From Tautonia rosea (GTDB lineage: Bacteria; Planctomycetota; Planctomycetia; Isosphaerales; Isosphaeraceae), in contig NZ_JABBYO010000008.1 in NCBI RefSeq assembly GCF_012958305.1, positions 64,001 to 128,000 of the forward strand: a stretch of DNA of 64,000 bases, written 5' to 3'. Position 1 is the stretch's first letter. Every line of letters starts with the position of its first letter. Both the position numbers and the translations under genes were made by a program. A model generated the notes under the pieces. It was not told where the DNA came from, made no database searches, and saw nothing but the letters and a program-made list of their open reading frames with translations. Shown in pieces: positions 57,303-64,000 of this stretch.

Positions 57303-57428
57303 GGGGAGAGATGTCCCGCAGAGGCGCAGAGATGCGGAGATGGAGGCAGGAGAGGAGAGAGATCGTGTGGCCTACGAGCGCTTCGCTTTCGCTCAGCGGC
57401 TCTGCGTCTCTGCGCGACATCCCTCTCC
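57303..57428. repeat. MITE-like element with 37-bp imperfect terminal inverted repeats
   Basis: Left arm 57303-57339 and right arm 57392-57428 are inverted copies with about 30 of 37 bases matching; the core words are CGCAGAGGCGCAGAG and CTCTGCGTCTCTGCG. The 52-bp centre shows no gene. Elements built on this CGCAGAGACGCAGAG word are scattered across many bacterial genomes. Lies in the 520-bp gap 57048-57567, which otherwise shows an A10 run near 57176-57185 and no gene. Confidence 0.65.
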
Positions 57429-57567
57429 TTCCTGTCCGTCGCCGAAAGTCCTCGGTGCGCTCCCCAGCGAATCCACCAAGGGGGCCGTCGTCTGTTGCAA
57501 TCGTACCGGAGCCCCTGGCGCCCTGGAGTGAACCGAGTGAAGCAAGACCCGAGTCAGACTTTTGCAA

Positions 57568-59313
57568 ATGACGGCTGCGTCGACGACGATACAGGGTGGA
57601 ATCAACGTTTTCGTTTCGACCCTCTTTCGAGCACCGTGTTCCATGATGACTGCCTGGCTTTGCCTGCTGATGACCCTCGGGTTCGCGAGTCCCAATCCAG
57701 ACGACCTCGACCGTGATCTTGTGGGGTACTGGCCCCTGTCGGGTGATTTCCGAGATCATTCGGGAAACGGGCTGGACGCGACGGCGGAAGGAACCGTCGA
57801 TCGCCTGGCTCCCGGCCGAGACGGCACACCAGGACGCGCGGCGGGGTTCGATGGGCAATCGGGTGGGCTGGTTGTCCCTCTGGACGCTGCCAGGGAGCTG
57901 GCCGAGGGAGATCTCACCGTCTCGGCCTGGGTCTTCACCGAGGGCCAGGTGGATTCCCCGATCGGCGACCTTGTGAGCCAGTACAATGCGAGTACCCGTC
58001 GCGGCCTGATCCTCGGGATCAAGACCAACGCGGGCGTTACCTTCAGCCATGCCAACGATCGGCACCTGCAATTCGGCATCGACGATGATCGGGAGTCGGA
58101 CTGGCTGCCCGTCGGCGTGCCGGGAGGAGACGGGACGCTGCTCGCCTTCGCCCTGGCCTCGCACGACGGAGCCCTCTATGCCGGAACCTGCGAGCCAGGG
58201 GCGAGTGACTCGGGCCGCGTCTACCGCTACGACGGTGGGACCACTTGGACCGACTGCGGATCGCCCGACGGCAGCAACTCGGTCACAAGCCTGGCCGTCT
58301 TCGAGGGAACGCTCTACGCCGGGACCGGACGGTACCGGGTAGCCGGGTCGAGCCTGCCCGAGTCGCCCAACGACACGCCAGGCGGCCGGGTCTTTCGGTA
58401 CGAAGGGGGCACGACCTGGACCGATTGCGGCCAGTTGCCCGACGTGATCGCCGTCAGCGGGCTGACGGTCTTTCAGGGGACGCTCTACGCCGGATCGCTC
58501 TACGCTCCGGCCGGATTCTTCCGGTACGAAGGGGGTACGACCTGGACGGCCCTGGAGACTCCCGAGGGGAAGCGGGTCGAGGCGATCGCTCCGTTCGACG
58601 GCCTTCTTTATGCCACCAGCTACGACCAGGGGCACGTTTTCCGCTTCGACGGCCAGGACTGGACCGACCTGGGCCCGCTCGGCGATCCGGAGATCAACAC
58701 GCAAACGTATTCGCTGGCGGTGTATCAAGGGGCGCTTCACGTCGGCACCTGGCGAAGCGGTCGGGTGTACCGGCTCGGCGATCAGGGGGAATGGATTGAC
58801 GTGGGCCGGCTGGGCGAGGAGCTGGAGGTGATGGGGATGCTCCCCCACAACGGCCGATTGATGGCCGGATCGCTTCCGCTGGCACAGGTTTACCGTTACG
58901 AAGGCGGGCAAGACTGGCGGCTCTTGACCCAGCTCGACACGACGCCCGAGGTCGTCTATCGCCGCGCCTGGACGATGGCCGAGCACGCAGGACGCCTGTT
59001 TGTCTCAACCTTGCCGTCGGGCCAGGTTTTCGCGTACCGAGCCGGGGCCTCGACCTCCTGGGATCAGACCTTCCCGGCAGGATGGCATCATGTTGCGGCG
59101 GTGCGGTCGGGAGACTCGCTCCGCCTGTTCGTCGATGGCTCGCCCGTCGCGTCGGAGACGGTTGACGGTTCCGGGGCCTTTGACCTCTCGGCCGAGGCTC
59201 CTTTGCGGATCGGCTCGGGTCCGAACGCTCCCTTCCGGGGGCGGCTGGCCGAGGTCCGCCTGCATGGTCGGGCACTCTCGGATGACGAGATCGCGCGGCT
59301 TGCGTCTCCGTAA
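57568..59313 (+). CDS. Exported LamG protein interrupted by a beta-propeller
   Basis: 581 residues. Hydrophobic N-terminus to about residue 43, then a LamG/concanavalin-like domain starting LVGYWPLSGDFRDHSGNGLD. After about residue 175 the LamG fold breaks off and five to six propeller blades follow (about 190-490), with repeated VYRYDGGTTWTDCG, VFRYEGGTTWTDCG and FFRYEGGTTWTAL segments. From residue 496 the LamG domain resumes: FPAGWHHVAAVRSGDSLRLF to RIGSG and LAEVRLHGRALSDDEI. So the propeller is inserted in the LamG domain. Likely sugar- or protein-binding at the surface. Start uncertain: 57568 and 57643 are both ATG without a ribosome site. Confidence 0.8.
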   Translation: MTAASTTIQGGINVFVSTLFRAPCSMMTAWLCLLMTLGFASPNPDDLDRDLVGYWPLSGDFRDHSGNGLDATAEGTVDRLAPGRDGTPGRAAGFDGQSGGLVVPLDAARELAEGDLTVSAWVFTEGQVDSPIGDLVSQYNASTRRGLILGIKTNAGVTFSHANDRHLQFGIDDDRESDWLPVGVPGGDGTLLAFALASHDGALYAGTCEPGASDSGRVYRYDGGTTWTDCGSPDGSNSVTSLAVFEGTLYAGTGRYRVAGSSLPESPNDTPGGRVFRYEGGTTWTDCGQLPDVIAVSGLTVFQGTLYAGSLYAPAGFFRYEGGTTWTALETPEGKRVEAIAPFDGLLYATSYDQGHVFRFDGQDWTDLGPLGDPEINTQTYSLAVYQGALHVGTWRSGRVYRLGDQGEWIDVGRLGEELEVMGMLPHNGRLMAGSLPLAQVYRYEGGQDWRLLTQLDTTPEVVYRRAWTMAEHAGRLFVSTLPSGQVFAYRAGASTSWDQTFPAGWHHVAAVRSGDSLRLFVDGSPVASETVDGSGAFDLSAEAPLRIGSGPNAPFRGRLAEVRLHGRALSDDEIARLASP

Positions 59314-59408
59314 ATGGGTCTGGGGGCTCGCGTCAGAAACCGTCCGAGCTGTGGCCCGATCGCCCTTTTGAAGTGTCGCACCATTATAAGTTCATGAGGA
59401 GCCCTCCG

Positions 59409-60212
59409 ATGAATGCTCCAAGCCTTGCGACCTTCCAACCCTCGTTCGTGGGATTGCTCGGGTGGCTCATCAGCCTGGGGCCGGTGCTTGCCTGTGTCCC
59501 CGGCGACTCCGAGTGGAAGCCCTCGGGTGGTGGGCCACCGGCCGGGGGAGACGACGACCCGTACGTCCGCCAGCGCGCGAGGATGGTGGCTGACCAGCTC
59601 CGCGCCCGAGACATCGACGACCCTCGCGTGCTGGAGGTGATGGCCCGCGTCCCCCGCCACGAGTTCGTTTCTGAGAGCTACCGCGACCTGGCGTACACCG
59701 ATCGTCCCTTGCCGATTGAGAAGGATCAGACGATCTCTCAGCCGTACATCGTGGCCCTGATGACCCAGCTTGCCCGACCGCAGCCTGGAGACCGCGCCCT
59801 GGATGTTGGCACCGGCTCGGGATACCAGGCCGCCGTGCTCGCCAAGCTGGTCGATCAGGTTTACAGTATCGAGATTCACAAGGAACTTGCGGATTCGGCG
59901 CGGGGACGTTTGTTCCGGCTCGGCGACCGCAATGTCGAGGTCCGCCACGGTGACGGCTACCGAGGATGGCCCGAGGCCGCGCCGTTCGACCTGATCATTG
60001 TTGCCGCCTCGCCGCCGGAAATCCCGAAGCCGTTGATCGATCAGCTCGCCCCCGGCGGTCGCCTGATTCTTCCGGTCGGGGAAGGATTCGGCCAGGAACT
60101 CGTGCGGATCGAGAAGGCCGAGGACGGCACGATCACCCGAGAGTCGATCGCCCCCGTCTCCTTCGTTCCCATGACGGGAGAGGCTCGCCACGGGACGGAC
60201 TGGGATCGCTGA
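59409..60212 (+). CDS. pcm: Protein-L-isoaspartate O-methyltransferase, probably exported
   Basis: 267 residues. The catalytic domain (about 52-260) has VPRHEFVSESYRDLAYTDRPL, QTISQPYIVALMTQ, LDVGTGSGYQAAVLA (SAM site) and LIIVAASPPEIPKPLIDQL, all typical of Pcm, which repairs isoaspartyl residues using SAM. It is preceded by ~50 extra residues: a hydrophobic helix (about 12-27), then PVLAC (Cys 29, lipobox-like) and a Gly/Pro linker. The ATG at 59409 has GAGGAG 7 bases upstream (59396-59401). In-frame starts at 59373 (GTG) and 59394 (ATG) would add basic residues to the signal. Confidence 0.87.
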   Translation: MNAPSLATFQPSFVGLLGWLISLGPVLACVPGDSEWKPSGGGPPAGGDDDPYVRQRARMVADQLRARDIDDPRVLEVMARVPRHEFVSESYRDLAYTDRPLPIEKDQTISQPYIVALMTQLARPQPGDRALDVGTGSGYQAAVLAKLVDQVYSIEIHKELADSARGRLFRLGDRNVEVRHGDGYRGWPEAAPFDLIIVAASPPEIPKPLIDQLAPGGRLILPVGEGFGQELVRIEKAEDGTITRESIAPVSFVPMTGEARHGTDWDR

Positions 60213-60227
60213 GCCAAAGTCTTGGCG

Positions 60228-63170
60228 TCAGGGGGATGGCTCTGGAACCGCTTCGACGATCCTCCCGTCCGATTCGTCAATCTGCACCATGCGATCGGCG
60301 GGCAGATGGTCGAAGCGGTGCGTCGTTCCCGACGGCCAGTGGACCTCCAGCGACTCGATCATCTCGGCCGATCCCAGGCCGAACCAGAGCCGGGGGTCGG
60401 AGGAGGCGAGGTAGCTCGTGCCGCTCGTCTGCCATCGGGTGAAGGTCCGATCGCCGGCGCGGCAGACGACCCGAGCGCCGACCGGCAAGGGGCCGGAGGC
60501 CGAACCGATCAGCTTCACGCCGAGCCAGTGACCCGGATCGGGCGAGACATTGCGCAAGAGGCTCGCCGGTTCGTCACGATGCACGACGACGAGATCGACC
60601 AGGCCATCGTTGTCGAGGTCGCCGCTGGCGACCCCCCGGCCGACGACCGCTCGGGAAAAGTACGGGCCGACCGCTTCGGGATCGGCCACCTGATAGCGGC
60701 CGTTCCCTTTCCCTGAGTACCAGTGGGGAAGCTGGGCCATCGGCTGGTTGATCCAGGGTTGATCAAACACGTGGCCGTTGGCGACGAACAGGTCGAGCGT
60801 GCCGTCGTTCTCGGCGTCGATCGCCACGGTGCCGAAGCCAGTGACGGCCAGGCTCGGGCCGTCGAGCCCTGAGCCAGGGGTCGCGTCGGCAAACTGACCG
60901 CCGCCCAGGTTGCGCAGGAACGTGTTCGGCTCGTTGCGAAAGTTGGTGTGAAAGAGGTCGATCAGGCCGTCGCCGTTCAGGTCGTCGGCCACCACTCCCA
61001 TGCTCGCCGTCGCCCGGCCTGCGCCGTCGAAGGCGGCGCCGGAGGCGATGCCGACCTCCTCGAACCGCAGGTCGCCCTGGTTCCGAAAGAGGAAATCGGG
61101 GGTGATGTCGTTGGCGACGAAGAGATCGAGCAAGCCGTCGCCGTCGAGGTCGGCGATCGCCAGGCCGAGCGCCTGGCCGTCGGGGCGCTCCACCCCGGCC
61201 TCGGCCGAGACATTGGTGAAGGTGAGGTCGCCGTTGTTGCGGAAAAGCAACTCTTTCTGTGCGGGGAACCGGCCGGGAGGACAGTGGATGCGACGGCCCG
61301 AGGCGTCTCGGCATTCCGGAGCGGTGCGCGGGTCGGCCTCGACGTAGGTGACGACGAACAGGTCGAGATCACTGTCGCGGTCGAGGTCCGCGAACCCGGC
61401 CGCCGTCGTCCAGCGATCGGAGAAAACACCGGCCGATGCGGTGATGTCTTCAAAGGTGCCGTCGCCGTTGTTGCGGTAGAGGACCGTCGAGCCGAATCCG
61501 GTGACGAACAGGTCGTCGAATCCATCGGCGTCGATGTCTCCCACGGCGCAGCCCATGCCGTAGCCTCGACCGCCCACCCCCGCCGAGGTGGTGACATCGA
61601 CAAACGTGCCGTTGCCCGCGTTGTGAAAGAGTCGATTCGGTGCGGGGGGGTGCTCCGAATCCACCGGCAACGGGCAGCCGTTGACGAGATAGACATCGAG
61701 CCAACCGTCGTTGTCGAAATCGAACAGGGCGACGCCGCCCCCCATCATGTCGGCGATGAACAGGTCGCCTTGCGCGCCACTGTCGTAGGGGAAGATGAGC
61801 CCTCGGCTCGTGGCTTCATCGACGAATCGGGGGCCGTTTGCCTCCGACGGCCGATCGGAAGGCGCGGCCATCGCGGGGACGTCGGCGGGGTCATCCTTGA
61901 GCCGGGGGAGCGTTGGAACCGTGGGCGACACCTCGCCCAGCGAGGCGATTGCCTCCTGGGCCTCGCGATGGAACGGATCGACGCGGCTGGCGTGGGCGAA
62001 CCAGGCCCGAGCCTCGACGGGCATGTCCGATTCGAGGCAGAGGCGAGCGAGTTCGACACACACGTCGGCGTCCTTCAAGTCACCGAGACGATCATCCAGC
62101 AGTGTCTTCACGGCGATCATCCGGGAGCGGATCGCCTCGGCTTCCTCCAGAATCGGCCCGGCCTCGTCGTCGTGTCCGGCGCGAACCAGGGCGCGACCAA
62201 GCCGGTAGTGCGCACCCAGGTGTTCCGGATCGGCCGCAACAGCTTCGCGAAAGCAGGCGATGGCCTCGTCGTTACGCTGGCGATCCTGCTCAACGAGGCC
62301 GCGGAGGATCCACCATCGGGCCTGATCGATGGGCCGATCCGGGATCGGACCGAGCGCCTCGATGGCCTGCTCGGATGCTCCGAGCAGGATCCGGCAATCG
62401 GCCAGGGCCAGCCGGACCGCGGGGTCGTTGTCCATCGCCCGGTTGGCGAATTCGAGGTCGGCCAATGCCCCGGACGGGTCCCCTTGCTCGGCGCGGAGCA
62501 ACCCGCGAGCCCGACGCAGCCAGGGGTCGTCGGGCGACCGATCGAGGTACGGCTCAAGTTCTTTTCGCAGGCGGTCGCCATCGCCGGCGAGGTCGCGGAA
62601 GATCTCCTGATGACGGTCTTCCAGGGCGATGTTGGTCAGGGAGACGAGCTGGCGGGGGTCGCCGGAGATCCGGAAGACGTCCCAGAGCAAGGCTCGTGCC
62701 TCCTCCTGCCTGCGCTGGACGAGCAAGAGCCCGAGCAGGCGGACCTTCGGCTCAACCGCCTCCGGTTCCCGTTCCAGGACAGCGCGAAAGGCGCGTTCGG
62801 CCTCGACCCGATCGTGCTCTTGCATGGCGAGGGTGCCGAGTCCCATCTGGGCCTGAATCCAGACGGGGTCGCCTTCGGGAATCCGCTCGAGCGCCGCCTC
62901 AGCCTCGTCGTCTCGGTCGAGGCTTGTGAGGGCCTGCCCGAGCAAGAGACAGGCCCGGGCGTCGTTCGGATGCTCCACGACCCACGAGGCGAGCCGGCGT
63001 TCGGCGTCGTTCCATTGCTGCCGCTGCATGGCCTGCTCGATCGCCTTCCATCGGCGATCGTCGGAGGGGGCCGTTCCCCAGAGAATCAGGGCGATCAGCC
63101 CGGCGACGCTCGCCAGTCCGATTCCGACGCGCACCGCCCGGCGATGCGGGCGTGTTGGCTCGACATTCAT
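60228..63170 (-). CDS. TPR, FG-GAP and ASPIC/UnbV domain protein, membrane anchored
   Basis: 980 residues. An N-terminal membrane helix (about 17-37), TPR repeats to about 430 (for example AHYRLGRALVRAGHDDEAGP), then FG-GAP/VCBS repeats forming a propeller with calcium-type loops such as DFDNDGWLDVY, DIDADGFDDLF and DLDGDGLLDLF, and a C-terminal ASPIC/UnbV segment (GVKLIGSASG to GLGSAEMIESLEVHWPSG). Homologues are expanded in planctomycetes and are believed to bind extracellular ligands or act in surface assembly. Start ATG 63170 has no strong ribosome site. It converges on pcm with 15 bp between the stops. Confidence 0.88.
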   Translation of the reverse strand: MNVEPTRPHRRAVRVGIGLASVAGLIALILWGTAPSDDRRWKAIEQAMQRQQWNDAERRLASWVVEHPNDARACLLLGQALTSLDRDDEAEAALERIPEGDPVWIQAQMGLGTLAMQEHDRVEAERAFRAVLEREPEAVEPKVRLLGLLLVQRRQEEARALLWDVFRISGDPRQLVSLTNIALEDRHQEIFRDLAGDGDRLRKELEPYLDRSPDDPWLRRARGLLRAEQGDPSGALADLEFANRAMDNDPAVRLALADCRILLGASEQAIEALGPIPDRPIDQARWWILRGLVEQDRQRNDEAIACFREAVAADPEHLGAHYRLGRALVRAGHDDEAGPILEEAEAIRSRMIAVKTLLDDRLGDLKDADVCVELARLCLESDMPVEARAWFAHASRVDPFHREAQEAIASLGEVSPTVPTLPRLKDDPADVPAMAAPSDRPSEANGPRFVDEATSRGLIFPYDSGAQGDLFIADMMGGGVALFDFDNDGWLDVYLVNGCPLPVDSEHPPAPNRLFHNAGNGTFVDVTTSAGVGGRGYGMGCAVGDIDADGFDDLFVTGFGSTVLYRNNGDGTFEDITASAGVFSDRWTTAAGFADLDRDSDLDLFVVTYVEADPRTAPECRDASGRRIHCPPGRFPAQKELLFRNNGDLTFTNVSAEAGVERPDGQALGLAIADLDGDGLLDLFVANDITPDFLFRNQGDLRFEEVGIASGAAFDGAGRATASMGVVADDLNGDGLIDLFHTNFRNEPNTFLRNLGGGQFADATPGSGLDGPSLAVTGFGTVAIDAENDGTLDLFVANGHVFDQPWINQPMAQLPHWYSGKGNGRYQVADPEAVGPYFSRAVVGRGVASGDLDNDGLVDLVVVHRDEPASLLRNVSPDPGHWLGVKLIGSASGPLPVGARVVCRAGDRTFTRWQTSGTSYLASSDPRLWFGLGSAEMIESLEVHWPSGTTHRFDHLPADRMVQIDESDGRIVEAVPEPSP

Positions 63171-63468
63171 CGCCGCTCGCTCGATCAATCAACGGTTGGG
63201 GCCGATCCGCCCGATGCGTGCGGGAGGCGTCGTTTCCAGTCCTCCTTGGAGGTCGATCGCTGAGGTGCCTGTCCTGCGACTCCGGCCTTCCCGAATGCGA
63301 AGGACGGCGCCGCAGACCTTCCCGAGTTCGAAGGCCGACCCAACGGAATCGACACATTCCCCAAAGGAAACCGTTCTCGATGTCTCCCGTATCTGCAAGA
63401 TGAGTACTCGATTGATCGTAAGTCAGGCCGGCTCGAATTGCCAGATGAAGGCTTTGGGGAGGTGTGCC

Positions 63469-63999
63469 TTAGCGGCGGAAGACGGAGGGTCGATCGTCCC
63501 TTGCGGTCGTGTTGAACATGCCCGCGCCGAGGGTCCGCAAGACCCACTGCCCGCCGGGCAGGACCTCGGGGCGGAACAAGGGGAAGGAGGCGGGGCCGGT
63601 CACTCGGATGTCGGCAATCTGCCCGCCGGCCTCACGGAAGGCGTCGCTGAGCAAGGGGATACGGAAGCCGCCCCGACCGTACATGATCCGAAGGCGCAGG
63701 TCGAGTTGGCCGCGAAGGTCCATCGTCCCACCTCCTCGGAGGCTAATGGCGTCGCCGGTCAAGAGGATGGGGTCGAGATAGGCCAGGCCGTTCTCGATCC
63801 GGACGGAGACCTCGGCCGTGTCGAAGGCGGTTTCACTGGACGGGGCGCCGATTTCGAGCGTGTTGAGCACCTTGAAGAATCGCAGGGCGACGGGCAGGTC
63901 GCCCAGGTCTCCCTGGGCAATGCGGAAGTCTCCGGAGCCGCTGACCGATCGCATCTCGTTGCCGATTCCGCTGAAGGTGATCATCCCCGAGAGCAAGCC
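63469..63999 (-). CDS. AsmA-like C-terminal domain protein, 5' part outside window
   Basis: About 177 C-terminal residues; the frame is open to the window end. Beta-rich sequence with GSGDFRIAQGDLGDLPVALRF, DTAEVSVRIENGLAYLDPILL, ISLRGGGTMDLRGQLDL and IADIRVTGPASFPLFRPEVLPG. This matches the AsmA/YhdP-type C-terminal region, found in large envelope proteins tied to outer-membrane lipid transport. No signal or start is visible because most of the gene lies beyond 64000. A 298-bp gap separates it from the UnbV protein gene; nothing else is seen in that gap. Confidence 0.75.
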   Translation of the reverse strand, partial: GLLSGMITFSGIGNEMRSVSGSGDFRIAQGDLGDLPVALRFFKVLNTLEIGAPSSETAFDTAEVSVRIENGLAYLDPILLTGDAISLRGGGTMDLRGQLDLRLRIMYGRGGFRIPLLSDAFREAGGQIADIRVTGPASFPLFRPEVLPGGQWVLRTLGAGMFNTTARDDRPSVFRR

Positions 64000-64000
64000 T

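Overview
The window is high-GC, gene-dense bacterial chromosome and looks like Planctomycetota, most likely near Isosphaeraceae. That placement is an inference from gene families seen here: two giant CxxCH-haem proteins with TIGR02604-type beta-propeller and HEAT regions, a DUF1501 plus DUF1549/DUF1553 pair, a DUF1559 pseudopilin-like protein behind a small lipoprotein, a PEP-CTERM protein, a TPR/FG-GAP/UnbV protein, a Hanks-type kinase, and an FhcA homologue of the tetrahydromethanopterin C1 pathway. I saw no rRNA, tRNA, CRISPR array, transposase or phage gene, so this is ordinary chromosome with many small palindromic intergenic repeats. About 43 protein genes are supported; most other long open frames are antisense shadows caused by GC-rich third codon positions.

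Layout. 1-9000: end of aroB, a FadL-type outer-membrane protein, moaB, a GatC-like/amidase pair, an M24 peptidase, a 1-kb gene-free stretch, a PEP-CTERM protein with a terminator, and a DUF1579 protein. 9000-17800: a large polytopic membrane protein, then a minus-strand run (TIGR03067-like, BASS transporter, nadK, PI-PLC-like), then an M50 protease and a homocysteine S-methyltransferase homologue as a plus-strand pair. 17800-26100: a GT4 glycosyltransferase, amt, an EEP nuclease/phosphatase and a His/Gly-rich secreted protein, pabA and moeA, separated by four copies of one ~150-bp intergenic repeat. 26100-31300: a secreted unknown and a divergent pair of CehA/McbA-type metallohydrolases. 31300-40400: a giant haem protein, an AbrB-like/Doc toxin-antitoxin pair whose antitoxin seems to start at ATA, fhcA, and a Ser/Thr kinase. 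40400-43400: lipoprotein plus DUF1559 unit with a good sigma70-like promoter, then 1.07 kb of non-coding repeats. 43400-57050: a second giant haem protein, dgoD and dgoK, Uma2, a ManD-like enolase-superfamily enzyme, DUF1501 and a DUF1549/DUF1553 cytochrome. 57050-64000: a LamG protein interrupted by a propeller, an apparently exported Pcm, a TPR/FG-GAP/UnbV protein, and an AsmA-like gene running off the end.

How the genes fit together. 43.4-57 kb reads as a sugar-acid and polysaccharide region: an exported galactonate dehydratase and a KDGal kinase give the first steps of the De Ley-Doudoroff route, next to a second acid-sugar dehydratase-like enzyme and extracytoplasmic haem proteins. moaB and moeA serve molybdenum cofactor synthesis, and FhcA belongs to a molybdenum- or tungsten-free formyl hydrolase complex of H4MPT metabolism. 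The most unusual points are the ATA-initiated antitoxin, the EF-hand pair inserted in a CehA/McbA hydrolase, the LamG domain split by a propeller, the possibly exported Pcm, and the several families of palindromic repeats.
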